A stretch of 64,000 nt of DNA from CAVVGZ01 sp963841845 (GCA_963841845.1 CAWJEG010000009.1:229474-293473), one strand, 5' to 3'; shown: positions 38,733-46,795, counted from the first letter of the stretch. The notes: generated by a model not told the origin, from the letters alone. Program-made: numbers and translations.

Positions 38733-39095
38733 ATGCCAAAAGAATTTTATACGGAACGCGATATTGAGGATATGGCCAAAAAGGGAGTTCAGTCTCTGGT
38801 TGTGACGGATGATGTCGTTCTGACCGAATTAGCCTTTGAAAAAGCTGACCGCCTTGGAGTTAAGTTGATACGACCAAATGTAACTCCCCCCAGTGCGCCA
38901 GTACGGCCTTATATTTCGGAAAAAACATCCGGATCGGGTGCTCTTTCGGCGGTTAAGGATTCTCGTCTGGAAAGTTCATCTGACCTGTCAAAAAGAGTAC
39001 ATGATGCGGTTATGGCTCGATTGGGCGGACAGGTAGATCCGGCTCTTCTGGATGTGATCATAAAAAGAGTTCTCAATAATGTAGGATTAAAATAG
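38733..39095 (+). CDS. Small microcompartment-associated protein (EutQ/EutT N-domain-like)
   Basis: 120 residues. The N-terminal half (YTERDIEDMAKKGVQSLVV, then LTELAFEKADRLGVKLI) resembles the short domain that begins EutQ and EutT cobalamin adenosyltransferase proteins (my recollection of the pattern, not a search). The middle is Pro/Ser-rich. The end (DLSKRVHDAVMARLGGQVDPA then IIKRVLNNVGLK) looks like an encapsulation or shell-binding helix. No catalytic domain is present. It is likely a structural or adaptor protein of the compartment. Its gene is followed after 3 nt by BMC-P copy 2. Confidence 0.65.
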   Translation: MPKEFYTERDIEDMAKKGVQSLVVTDDVVLTELAFEKADRLGVKLIRPNVTPPSAPVRPYISEKTSGSGALSAVKDSRLESSSDLSKRVHDAVMARLGGQVDPALLDVIIKRVLNNVGLK

Positions 39096-39098
39096 ACC

Positions 39099-39419
39099 AT
39101 GTTATTCGGCCGTGTACGAGGGAATGCTATTTGTACAATGAAAGTCCCTGGAACTGAGGGGCTCAAATTCCTGGTTGTGCAGCCATTGGATAAACATATG
39201 GAACCCGCGGGGTTATTGCAAGTTGCGGTAGATGTTGTCCAGGCAGGAGAAGGAGACCTTTGCGTGATGGTAAGATCACGCGATGCCTCTTTGGCATTGC
39301 CGGACGAAAAATTTGTTCCGGTTGACCTGGCCTTGGTGGGAATAGTCGATGAATTGGATGTACGTCCAGATGGGGAATTCGATTTCACCTTGAAACCGGG
39401 ATGGGTAAAATATACATGA
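39099..39419 (+). CDS. BMC-P shell vertex protein (EutN/CcmL family), copy 2
   Basis: 106 residues, starting MLFGRVRGNAICTMKV with VAVDVVQAGEGDLCVMV as the core. It differs from the other copies: the usual GSSAR/GGGAR segment is replaced by SRDASLALPD, and the C-terminus is longer. This suggests a divergent vertex or a heteromeric partner. Its stop overlaps the start of copy 3 (ATGA). Confidence 0.88.
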   Translation: MLFGRVRGNAICTMKVPGTEGLKFLVVQPLDKHMEPAGLLQVAVDVVQAGEGDLCVMVRSRDASLALPDEKFVPVDLALVGIVDELDVRPDGEFDFTLKPGWVKYT

Positions 39420-39703
39420 TCATTGGAAAGGTTACCGGCACTGTTGTCACTACCATCAGCCATCCCCATTATAATAATTACCGGATTCTGGTTGTACAGC
39501 CGCTGATATTTCCCGGGGATAAAGCCGATGGTGATTTTATTGCCATAGATAATACCCATGCCGGTATTGGGGATACTGTTCTGGTAAACCGTGAAGGTGG
39601 TGGGGCCAGACAGGTCTTAAATAATCCGGATGCGTGTATAATTTCTGTGATTGTGGGAATTGTGGATTCGGTCTTTATTGCTGGAGAATATAACTCTGCT
39701 TAG
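39416..39703 (+). CDS. BMC-P shell vertex protein (EutN/CcmL family), copy 3
   Basis: 95 residues from ATG at 39416 (the frame is open from 39401). Starts MIIGKVTGTVVTTISHPHY and has DFIAIDNTHAGIGDTVLVN then GGGARQV. A typical pentamer core. It is translationally coupled to copy 2 by a 4-nt overlap, so the two are probably made in fixed ratio. Copy 1 is in the same operon at 35038. Confidence 0.92.
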   Translation: MIIGKVTGTVVTTISHPHYNNYRILVVQPLIFPGDKADGDFIAIDNTHAGIGDTVLVNREGGGARQVLNNPDACIISVIVGIVDSVFIAGEYNSA

Positions 39704-39716
39704 GTGATGTGAATTT

Positions 39717-40016
39717 ATGGGTGCCAACCTCATTAATTTATTTTTACAAAATCGTCTGGAAAATGGTTTGGGCGCTGTACCCTGTAAAAATTGCCCTGGC
39801 GGCAAGATGTTCAGGAAATTCAGCACCTATTTCACCTGGATGGGCGATGAATTGGTTGCTGTCCCTGAGTTTCCGCTATGGCAGTGTGATGTTTGCAAAC
39901 ACTGTGAATATGATATCCAGGCCCGCCAATACCTGAAGACGGCATTTACCAGGGGGCACCAGAAGAATTTTTCAGGTTTTGTGCAATTGTATAAAATTCA
40001 TCCATTATCAAAATAG
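39717..40016 (+). CDS. Small zinc-ribbon protein, paralogue of the one at 33071
   Basis: 99 residues with CKNC near residue 23 and CDVCKHC in the middle. The segment VPEFPLWQCDVCKHCEYD matches IPEFPLWKCDICKWVEYD of the protein encoded at 33071-33370. It is the last gene of the operon, 13 nt after BMC-P copy 3, with a terminator 15 nt downstream. No function is known. A zinc-dependent regulator or binding adaptor is possible (inference). Confidence 0.72.
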   Translation: MGANLINLFLQNRLENGLGAVPCKNCPGGKMFRKFSTYFTWMGDELVAVPEFPLWQCDVCKHCEYDIQARQYLKTAFTRGHQKNFSGFVQLYKIHPLSK

Positions 40017-40030
40017 ACAAACATCGGATG

Positions 40031-40066
40031 ATAAAAGATCCCATCGGTTCGGATGGGATCTTTTAT
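40031..40066. terminator. Bidirectional terminator after the microcompartment operon
   Basis: A 15-bp stem ATAAAAGATCCCATC (40031-40045) pairs with its complement (40052-40066) around a 6-nt loop GGTTCG. T-rich sequence flanks the 3' side, and an A-run on the other side serves the minus-strand gene. It lies between the operon and the convergent NagD-like gene. Confidence 0.82.
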
Positions 40067-40067
40067 G

Positions 40068-40844
40068 TCATTTTTTAATTGATTCGATATCGATATTGGC
40101 GATGGATGAAACCACAATGGCAGGTTGGTAAGGGTATTTGGCGATGTCCTCCATTGTAGTGGACCCGGACAAAACGAGGATTGTCTCCAATCCAGTTTCT
40201 ATGCCCGCAATGATATCTGTATCCATACGGTCACCGATCATCACTGTGTTTTCTGAGTGAACACCGAGATAATTCAATGCCGATCGCATCATGTATGGGT
40301 TAGGTTTTCCCACAAAAAACGGGGATTTTCCGGTGGCCTTTTCAAAGAGAGCTGCCATTGCCCCACAGGCAGGTGAAATACCGCCCTCGGTCGGTCCGTT
40401 TGGATCAGGGTTCGTGGCGATAAAATGCGCCCCCTTTGTTATCAGCCGGATAGCCTTGGTTATGGTTTCGTAATGGTAGTTATGAGTTTCACCAAGAACA
40501 ACATAATCAGGATCAATATCTGTCAGTACGAATCCTTCATTGTGCAGTGCAGTGGTTAAACCAATATCACCTACCACAAAAGCCTTGCCATTTGATTTTT
40601 GTGATTTGAGAAAAGTAGCGGTTGCCATAGCTGAAGTAAAAATGGAATCTTCGCCAATATTAATTCCGATATTTTTTAACCGGTAAGCCAGATCGGCCGG
40701 TGTGAAAATTGGGTTATTGGTTAGGACAAGAAATTTGATTTTCTTCTCTTTTAACTTTTCTATGAACGTATCAGCCCCAGGGATAATCTGTTTTCCACTG
40801 ACAAGCACACCATCCATATCAATAATATAATTTTTGTAGTTCAT
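40068..40844 (-). CDS. HAD-family NagD-like sugar/nucleotide phosphatase
   Basis: About 258 residues from ATG at 40844, with AGGAG 6 nt upstream. The frame is open to 40859. HAD motif I is DMDGVLVSG, motif II is VLTNN, and motif IV is GDRMDTDI. The cap type (GAMAALFEKATG, VGKPNPYMM) is that of the NagD/subclass IIA family. It would dephosphorylate sugar or nucleotide phosphates. It converges on the microcompartment operon and is probably not part of it, although a sugar-phosphate phosphatase next to such an operon is worth noting. Confidence 0.9.
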   Translation of the reverse strand: MNYKNYIIDMDGVLVSGKQIIPGADTFIEKLKEKKIKFLVLTNNPIFTPADLAYRLKNIGINIGEDSIFTSAMATATFLKSQKSNGKAFVVGDIGLTTALHNEGFVLTDIDPDYVVLGETHNYHYETITKAIRLITKGAHFIATNPDPNGPTEGGISPACGAMAALFEKATGKSPFFVGKPNPYMMRSALNYLGVHSENTVMIGDRMDTDIIAGIETGLETILVLSGSTTMEDIAKYPYQPAIVVSSIANIDIESIKK

Positions 40845-41183
40845 AAAGCTCCTAGTCATTTTGAGATTAACTTAAATAAAGAAATCTCAACGGTTTATTT
40901 CTTCAGGTATTTTTAATTGTAATTGAATACCGGGATCAGAAATCGAATAATGATACATTGAAAATCACGTTCTAAGGAGGTAATTTTACCACATTACCTC
41001 AAGGTTAAGGGGTCAGGAAGGCACTTGCCTGCAATTAATAATTCCATGAGGCAATGCACAAAAAATAGATAATCCCCTTTTTATGGCAATTATTTCTCCT
41101 GAGCCAGAATTTCACATACGACGAGAAAACTATGGATTTTCATTTTTAGGGTAATAATGATAATTCGATCGGTAAAAAAAATT
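40845..41183. other. Intergenic region with a small hairpin
   Basis: About 340 bp without a gene. Within it, GAGGTAAT (40977-40984) and ATTACCTC (40993-41000) form an 8-bp stem that contains a Shine-Dalgarno-like AAGGAGGT but no start codon nearby. It also holds the NagD promoter side. Confidence 0.4.
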
Positions 41184-41217
41184 AAAGGACAGGTAGTGGA
41201 AACACTACCTGTCCTTT
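41184..41217 (-). terminator. Terminator after groEL
   Basis: A 15-bp perfect stem AAAGGACAGGTAGTG (41184-41198), loop GAAA and complement to 41217. On the minus strand it is followed by a T-rich run after AA. A T run also follows on the plus strand, so it can work both ways. It lies 20 nt after the groEL stop. Confidence 0.85.
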
Positions 41218-41237
41218 TTTGATTTCAATCAATATTT

Positions 41238-42872
41238 TTAATATTCGGGCATCTGAGGAGCCATCTGGGGCTTCTCTTTTTCCGGAATATCTGTAATCAA
41301 AGCTTCAGTGGTCAATATCATGGCTGCGATGGATGTCGCGTTTTCCAATGCTCCGCGGGTAACTTTCGCGGGATCAATCACACCGCCTTTTACCATATCG
41401 CCGTACTCGCAAGTCAAAACATCGTATCCGATGCGGTTATTCTTGGCTTTTTTCTGAGCCTGGCGAACATTTTCGAGAACCACAGAGCCATCCTCTCCGG
41501 CATTTTCCGCAATTTTTCTCATGGGGATTTCCAGAGACTTACGGACAATTTTTACACCGGTTTGTTCATCATCAGATGACATTTTGAGTCCATCGAGGGA
41601 ACTCATCGCATTGATCAGGGCGACACCACCACCCGGTACGATACCTTCTTCCACAGCAGCACGCGTGGCAGATAAGGCGTCTTCAACGCGGTGTTTCTTT
41701 TCTTTGAGCTCAGTCTCGGTTGCAGCGCCAACACGGATAATGGCAACACCACCGGATAACTTGGCTAAACGTTCTTGAAGTTTTTCGCGGTCGTAATCAC
41801 TGGTGGATTTATCGATCTCAACCCGGATCTGTTCGATACGGCCTTTGATTTTCTTCTCATCACCCTTACCACCAATGATGGTGGTATTTTCTTTATCGGC
41901 AACAACTTTTTCGGCTTTGCCAAGATCAGCAACACTGACAGTTTCCAGTTTGCGTCCTGTTTCTTCGGAAATAACCTCTGCGCCGGTCAGGTCAGCAATG
42001 TCCTGAAGCATGGCTTTGCGGCGGTCACCGAAACCGGGGGCTTTTACAGCAAGCACGTTAAGCATGCCACGTAGTTTATTGAGGACCAGGGTGGCAAGAG
42101 CCTCTCCATCGATGTCCTCTGCGACCAGAACGAGTTCGCGTCGTCCGGATTGAACTAAATTCTCAAGCAGGGGGATGATATCTGCTGCGGCAGAAATTTT
42201 CTTGTCGTAGATCAAAATATAGGGCTCATTAATGACGGCTTCCATATGTTCCGAATCGGTGATGAAGTAGGGGGAAATATAACCGCGGTCAAATTGCATA
42301 CCTTCAACGTATTCGGTTTCAAATTCGAGACCCTTGGATTCTTCAACGGTAATGACGCCATCTTTTCCAACCTTATCCATCACTTCGGCAATCAGATCAC
42401 CGATAGCGCGATCCTGGGCGGAAATGGAGGCAACGTTGGCAATGTCTTCTTTGGTGGCGATGTCAATAGCTTGTTTTCTGATGGCATCCGCAACAGCTTT
42501 GGATGCTGCTTCGATACCGTGTTTTAGAAGCATCGGATTGGCACCGGCTGCCAGGGTTTTCAAACCTTCGGAAACGATGGCGTGCGCCAGCACGGTGGAA
42601 GTGGTGGTGCCGTCACCGGCGATGTCATTGGTTTTGGTTGCAGCTTCTTTAAGAAGCTGGGCACCCATATTCTGGAAAGGATCTTCCAGTTCAATTTCTT
42701 TTGCAACGGTCACACCGTCATGGGTGATGGTCGGGGACCCGAATTTGCGATCAATTGCAACATTGCGGCCCTTTGGTCCAAGCGTGGTTGCTACTGAGGT
42801 TGCTACTACATCGATTCCTTCCCTGAGTCGGCGTCGTGCTTCCTCTGAGAAAATTATTTGTTTGGCTGCCAT
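41238..42872 (-). CDS. groEL: Chaperonin GroEL (Hsp60)
   Basis: 544 residues, the family length. Visible are GPKGRNVAIDRKFGSPTITHDG, the ATP-site GDGTTTSTVLA, and GVAIIRVGAATETELKEKK. The C-terminus ends PQMAPQMPEY rather than a GGM repeat. It folds proteins in a double ring with GroES. AAGGAG is 9 nt before the ATG. It is 38 nt downstream of groES, both under the CIRCE operator. Confidence 0.97.
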   Translation of the reverse strand: MAAKQIIFSEEARRRLREGIDVVATSVATTLGPKGRNVAIDRKFGSPTITHDGVTVAKEIELEDPFQNMGAQLLKEAATKTNDIAGDGTTTSTVLAHAIVSEGLKTLAAGANPMLLKHGIEAASKAVADAIRKQAIDIATKEDIANVASISAQDRAIGDLIAEVMDKVGKDGVITVEESKGLEFETEYVEGMQFDRGYISPYFITDSEHMEAVINEPYILIYDKKISAAADIIPLLENLVQSGRRELVLVAEDIDGEALATLVLNKLRGMLNVLAVKAPGFGDRRKAMLQDIADLTGAEVISEETGRKLETVSVADLGKAEKVVADKENTTIIGGKGDEKKIKGRIEQIRVEIDKSTSDYDREKLQERLAKLSGGVAIIRVGAATETELKEKKHRVEDALSATRAAVEEGIVPGGGVALINAMSSLDGLKMSSDDEQTGVKIVRKSLEIPMRKIAENAGEDGSVVLENVRQAQKKAKNNRIGYDVLTCEYGDMVKGGVIDPAKVTRGALENATSIAAMILTTEALITDIPEKEKPQMAPQMPEY

Positions 42873-42910
42873 ATACTTATACTCCTTCTATCCAATTTGA
42901 ATGTGGTAAA

Positions 42911-43204
42911 TTACTCAACAATAGCGAGGACATCGCTCTCGCGGAGGATCAACAATTTTTTGCTGTCAACTTTAATTTCGGTTCCGCCATATTTTGCAAA
43001 TAAAATCGTGTCACCAACTTTGATATCCATGGGAATGCGTTCCCCTTTCTCATTGCGGTCTCCAGGACCGACGGAAAGGACGATGCCTTTTTGTGGTTTT
43101 TCTTTTGCGGTTTCCGGTAAGACGATACCACTTGCGGTTTTATCTTCCTGTTCGACCGGCTCCACGACCACGCGGGCTCCTAAAGGTTTGAATTTCATTG
43201 TCAT
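42911..43204 (-). CDS. groES: Co-chaperonin GroES
   Basis: 97 residues. FKPLGARVVVEPVEQEDKTASG, the mobile-loop and roof segments, and DTILFAKYGGTEIKVD are typical. GGAGG lies 5 nt before the first ATG; a second in-frame ATG follows two codons later. It caps GroEL. It is the first gene of the groES-groEL operon, controlled by the CIRCE just upstream. Confidence 0.97.
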   Translation of the reverse strand: MTMKFKPLGARVVVEPVEQEDKTASGIVLPETAKEKPQKGIVLSVGPGDRNEKGERIPMDIKVGDTILFAKYGGTEIKVDSKKLLILRESDVLAIVE

Positions 43205-43247
43205 ACATGCCTCCAGATAATGGATTGATTTTGAATTTTTTGGAATT

Positions 43248-43274
43248 TTAGCACTCTTTAGGTGTGAGTGCTAA
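43248..43274 (-). promoter_or_regulatory. CIRCE operator (HrcA-binding) upstream of groES-groEL
   Basis: The arms TTAGCACTC (43248-43256) and GAGTGCTAA (43266-43274) match the consensus exactly, with the standard 9-nt spacer. HrcA binds here and represses until heat stress. hrcA is not in the window. Confidence 0.97.
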
Positions 43275-43282
43275 CGAATAAA

Positions 43283-43310
43283 ATGATACCATCTTTTTTA
43301 TATAAGTCAA
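43283..43310 (-). promoter_or_regulatory. Putative sigma-70 promoter of groES-groEL
   Basis: On the minus strand a -35 TTGACT (43305-43310) and a -10 TATCAT (43283-43288) are 16 bp apart, directly upstream of the CIRCE. Binding of HrcA would cover the start site. Confidence 0.65.
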
Positions 43311-43354
43311 GAGGATGGATTCATTTCTTACAAAATTCTGATATTAAAACACAA

Positions 43355-44692
43355 TTATCGGGCGGTATAGCCAAAAGACGCACAAATTTGTTCGTTTGCT
43401 TCAACAATCTGAATGATACTGGGTTCGTTGGAGAATCCCCCGCGAACCTGTTGAAGGACATCAATTGCTTGTTCGCAATAATCATTATTATTTCGGTGCA
43501 GGCCTGCAAGGGCGGAGGCATAGGTATAGTAATTCACGACAGTGGAAGGAGATAGCGGCATTCCTTCAACGACATATTGGGCGTCGAAAGTCTCACATGG
43601 ATCACCCTGCCGCGCTTCGCAGCTTTCGGCAGCAGTACAACCCTTAACCGAGCATTTTAGGGCAACAATGGCTGACTCATAATTACGTGATTTAAAATAT
43701 ACCATTCCAAGCGTAGCATATACTTCCGGATTGGTAGTATCGTATTGTATTGCTTTCTGAACATTTTTCGTTGCAGCAAAGAATTCACCTGTTTGGGCAT
43801 AAGTTTTACCAATTGCAATATACGGGAGGGGATCCTTAATTCCGAGTTGTTCGTTGATGTTTGCAGCTTTAGCAAAATACTCCAGAGCTAATTCGTATTG
43901 TTTGAGCTGCCTGTAATTGACCCCAATGCGGATATAAAGAAAGGTCAGGCTAGGATTAATGTTTACCGCCGCCTGGTAATAACGGATTGCTTCCGGATAA
44001 TCACCTAACGTTTCCATCACATAACCATAGATTCGTTGAACATCCATCAGGGAGGGATCACGGGTGATTGCCTGTTCAATATAACTTTGTGCCTGGATCA
44101 GGCGCTGCTGATCGATATAAATTTCTGCCAGGTAAGCCAGTGCCAGGGTGTTCTGGGGATCCAACACAATTGCCCTCTGTGCTTCTTGCTCGGCATCAGT
44201 CAGGTACATGTCTGTTTCGGTTCCAGCAAGGATAGGGTTGGAGCGCCAGTTTAGAACGAAGGCTTTAATTGCATGGGCGCTGCTGTTTTCAGGCTCAGCT
44301 TCGATAGCCTTATTAATAGAAGCAATTGCTTCATCCAGGCGGGTTCGCTTTTCTGCATCAGTAGTTAACATGGCAGAGGAATATGTCTGGATTCGTGCCA
44401 GCTCACTCCAAATTTGAGCATTGCCTGGATCAAACTGGACTGCTTGCTCATATGCAGAAATTGCAGCTCCCAGATTACCCGCATCGAAATGGGTGCTGCC
44501 TTCCAGAGCATAGGAACCGGATGTGCGGGTGGGGGTTGGCGTGGGTTCAAATGGGGATTGGATTTTGTCGGTTTGAACCGCCTGCAATATGAACAAGCTG
44601 ACCAGGATCAATCCTACCAATAACAAAGCACGGTATGGATTAGTCCGGGAGCGCTGTTTACGGAAATGTAGCCCTCGGCCTTTATAATTCAT
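43355..44692 (-). CDS. Membrane-anchored TPR-repeat protein, copy A
   Basis: 445 residues. A basic N-terminus (KQRSRTNPYRALLL), one membrane helix and a Pro/Thr-rich linker (EPTPTPTRTSG) precede many TPR units, such as AISAYEQAVQFDPGNAQIW and AIRYYQAAVNINPSLTF. The C-terminal part has Cys residues (GCTAAESCEARQGDPCETF). It is probably an envelope scaffold for protein interaction. A second copy of the same design is upstream at 44767-46032. Confidence 0.85.
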   Translation of the reverse strand: MNYKGRGLHFRKQRSRTNPYRALLLVGLILVSLFILQAVQTDKIQSPFEPTPTPTRTSGSYALEGSTHFDAGNLGAAISAYEQAVQFDPGNAQIWSELARIQTYSSAMLTTDAEKRTRLDEAIASINKAIEAEPENSSAHAIKAFVLNWRSNPILAGTETDMYLTDAEQEAQRAIVLDPQNTLALAYLAEIYIDQQRLIQAQSYIEQAITRDPSLMDVQRIYGYVMETLGDYPEAIRYYQAAVNINPSLTFLYIRIGVNYRQLKQYELALEYFAKAANINEQLGIKDPLPYIAIGKTYAQTGEFFAATKNVQKAIQYDTTNPEVYATLGMVYFKSRNYESAIVALKCSVKGCTAAESCEARQGDPCETFDAQYVVEGMPLSPSTVVNYYTYASALAGLHRNNNDYCEQAIDVLQQVRGGFSNEPSIIQIVEANEQICASFGYTAR

Positions 44693-44766
44693 TCAAGTGT
44701 TCTTTCGGTTTCCATCATTGTATTCCTGGCTGGCAGCAGCTTCATACTTCTGCGATCCACTTTGAT

Positions 44767-46032
44767 TTATTGAGTAACTTCACCCTCCGGGGTGTCAGAA
44801 GGAACAATCTGGGGTCCAGATTCAGCAGTTTCCACACAAATTTGGACAATAGTTTCGGCGTTAAAGATAGCAATTTCATCGGTTGGCACTCCCTCGAGTA
44901 ACAATTGTGAAATCTGCAGGGCTTCTCCGCATTCACCGACGCGTGCCAGCGACAAACCATAAGATGAATAATATTCTGCGATTCTGCCATAATCCAGGGA
45001 TAGGCCGGTTACTTCGGATCCTTCCGCTGTATTTCCACCCCTTACTGCAATGCGCAGCGGCTCAATCGCTTCCAGATACTGCGCGTTTCGGGAATACATG
45101 GAGCCAAGGTTGCCATAAAGGTACGGATCCAACGGATCATCCTTTATCGCCTGCTGAGCGAACTGAATTGCCTTGGCATATTCTCCAACGGTAGAATATG
45201 TCCGGGAGATAAATGTATCCGGATCGGGATCGGCAGGATTCAGCGCATTAGCCCGGTTGAATTCCTCAATGGCTTTGTCGTACTGCTCCAAAAACCGGTA
45301 GCTTCTACCCAACGCAAGGTGCAGATCTGCTATATTTGGATTGATTGCTATGGCAGCTTCAAACTCATTGGCAGCTTCCGTGTAATTTCCGGTGATTTCA
45401 AGGACAATTCCACGGGAACGGTGTGTTTCAAGCGAATCAGGTGATAATGCCATAGCGGCACGAGAAGCTTCAACTGCCTTATCCAATGTCCCAATTGTGC
45501 CGATCCCAAGCTGAGATTGAGTTGCCAGGACTTCTGCCAGGTAGGCATAGGCTTGCGAGTTATTAGGCTCCAACTCGATCGCCTGGCGAATAGCTGCTTC
45601 CGCGACCAGATAATCCCCCAGAAAGAAGAGTGCCCAGCCGCGAATGGCATGTGCCGTGGCATTATTTGGATTAATTAACAATGCATTTTCAGCATTTTCC
45701 ACGGCCTCCTCAAAAAAATTTGTATATATCTGGAGGCGGGCTATCGCTATATAATTGGCAGGATTTTTTGGATCCACCTGTATCGCTGTTTTATACTGCT
45801 CCACTGCCTGTAATAACTTCCCCTGAGATACCAGCGTTTCCGCATCTGTAACAAATGATTCTGGTGAGCGGGTAGCAGTGGGGGTTGGGATAAACAATGG
45901 TGGCGTTGCCGGAACGACAACCTGGTTCACATAAAGAGCTCCGGCCAGGAGTACCAATAAAATTAATACACGTAATGGATTGGATCTCCGCCGACGTTTT
46001 TGCATCGACCATTTACTACCTTTTAAGTACAT
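44767..46032 (-). CDS. Membrane-anchored TPR-repeat protein, copy B
   Basis: 421 residues with the same plan as copy A: basic start (KRRRRSNPLRVLIL), one helix, a short linker (PTPTATRSPES) and many TPRs such as AVEQYKTAIQVDPKNPANY and AIEEFNRANALNPADPD. The gene pair is likely a duplication. The two genes are 74 nt apart on the same strand. Function unknown. Confidence 0.85.
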   Translation of the reverse strand: MYLKGSKWSMQKRRRRSNPLRVLILLVLLAGALYVNQVVVPATPPLFIPTPTATRSPESFVTDAETLVSQGKLLQAVEQYKTAIQVDPKNPANYIAIARLQIYTNFFEEAVENAENALLINPNNATAHAIRGWALFFLGDYLVAEAAIRQAIELEPNNSQAYAYLAEVLATQSQLGIGTIGTLDKAVEASRAAMALSPDSLETHRSRGIVLEITGNYTEAANEFEAAIAINPNIADLHLALGRSYRFLEQYDKAIEEFNRANALNPADPDPDTFISRTYSTVGEYAKAIQFAQQAIKDDPLDPYLYGNLGSMYSRNAQYLEAIEPLRIAVRGGNTAEGSEVTGLSLDYGRIAEYYSSYGLSLARVGECGEALQISQLLLEGVPTDEIAIFNAETIVQICVETAESGPQIVPSDTPEGEVTQ

Positions 46033-46237
46033 ATTCTCATCTTACCATCAATTTTTTAAGGGTGTCAAGATTGGGAGTTTCTGGAATAGCACCCATTAAA
46101 TCTGGATGCGCAAAGCTATCCAGTAATAGTTATAAATGATGATGTTGCTAAAAATCGGGAACAAGGTATCCCATAAATTACAAATACATGATCAGTAATT
46201 CAATAATCGAGAATTTTCACATTTATTTTATGAAAAA

Positions 46238-46795
46238 TCACGGGAGACAACCAATTGTCTGATTAACATGGTAGGAAATTTCCATTTTCGATTTTGATTG
46301 AGTTGTATCGGTAACGAGTTGGTCCCAAAAACCACACAGGTAATCCTGATATCTTGTCGAATTGATCTCGTTAGCGGCGACCAACAGATCACCGGCTTTT
46401 TCCCACATCCCTTTTTTACCATATGCTTGTATAAAGGGAAGCCATTCATGCGGTGTTTTAAACAATCCATCATTTGGATAATTACCGGCTGCAAGGATCC
46501 TGTCACCATAAACAATAATTTCATCCCATTTCTCATCTTGTTGGGCAAGGGCGGCTTTTTGATAAAGATAACAAAAGCCATGGTCCGGTTCTTTACCAAG
46601 GATGTCTTCGGGTGGATAACCCTGCTTCCTGAGGCTTATCTGAGATTAATCCCAGGTTAGACACCATTAATGACTGCCGGGTGTGAAGGAAGAGATCCGG
46701 ATTGTTAATATCATCCTGAGTTAGTATCCTGAGACAATTCGCTCTGCCGGGATCAAAATAAACCATGATACTTTGCGAAAGCGAGCCAAGGTAGA
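46238..46795 (-). pseudogene. C-terminal fragment of an unidentified (probably membrane) protein, frameshifted, cut by the junction
   Basis: A leftward frame, QSIMVYFDPGRANCLRIL near 46,770, continues to SNLGLISDKPQEAG. It then shifts one base at the GGG at 46620-46622 (+ strand CCC) to GYPPEDILGKEPDHGFCYLY, and on through NDGLFKTPHEWLPFIQAYG to the stop at 46238. This reads like the extracytoplasmic C-terminus seen on multi-pass Chloroflexota membrane proteins (a pattern I recall, not a search). The N-terminal part is missing: it is lost where the high-GC DNA begins. Confidence 0.6.

Noticed and set aside
33437..40066. Pdu or Eut compartment as the identity of the operon
   Set aside because: No diol dehydratase, ethanolamine ammonia-lyase, phosphotransacylase or alcohol dehydrogenase is present; DeoC and RpiB point to the sugar-phosphate class.
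46228..46599. A minus-strand frame with basic product over the 46.3 kb region
   Set aside because: The overlapping frame ending at 46238 has conserved-looking protein sequence and joins the upstream piece after one base is removed.
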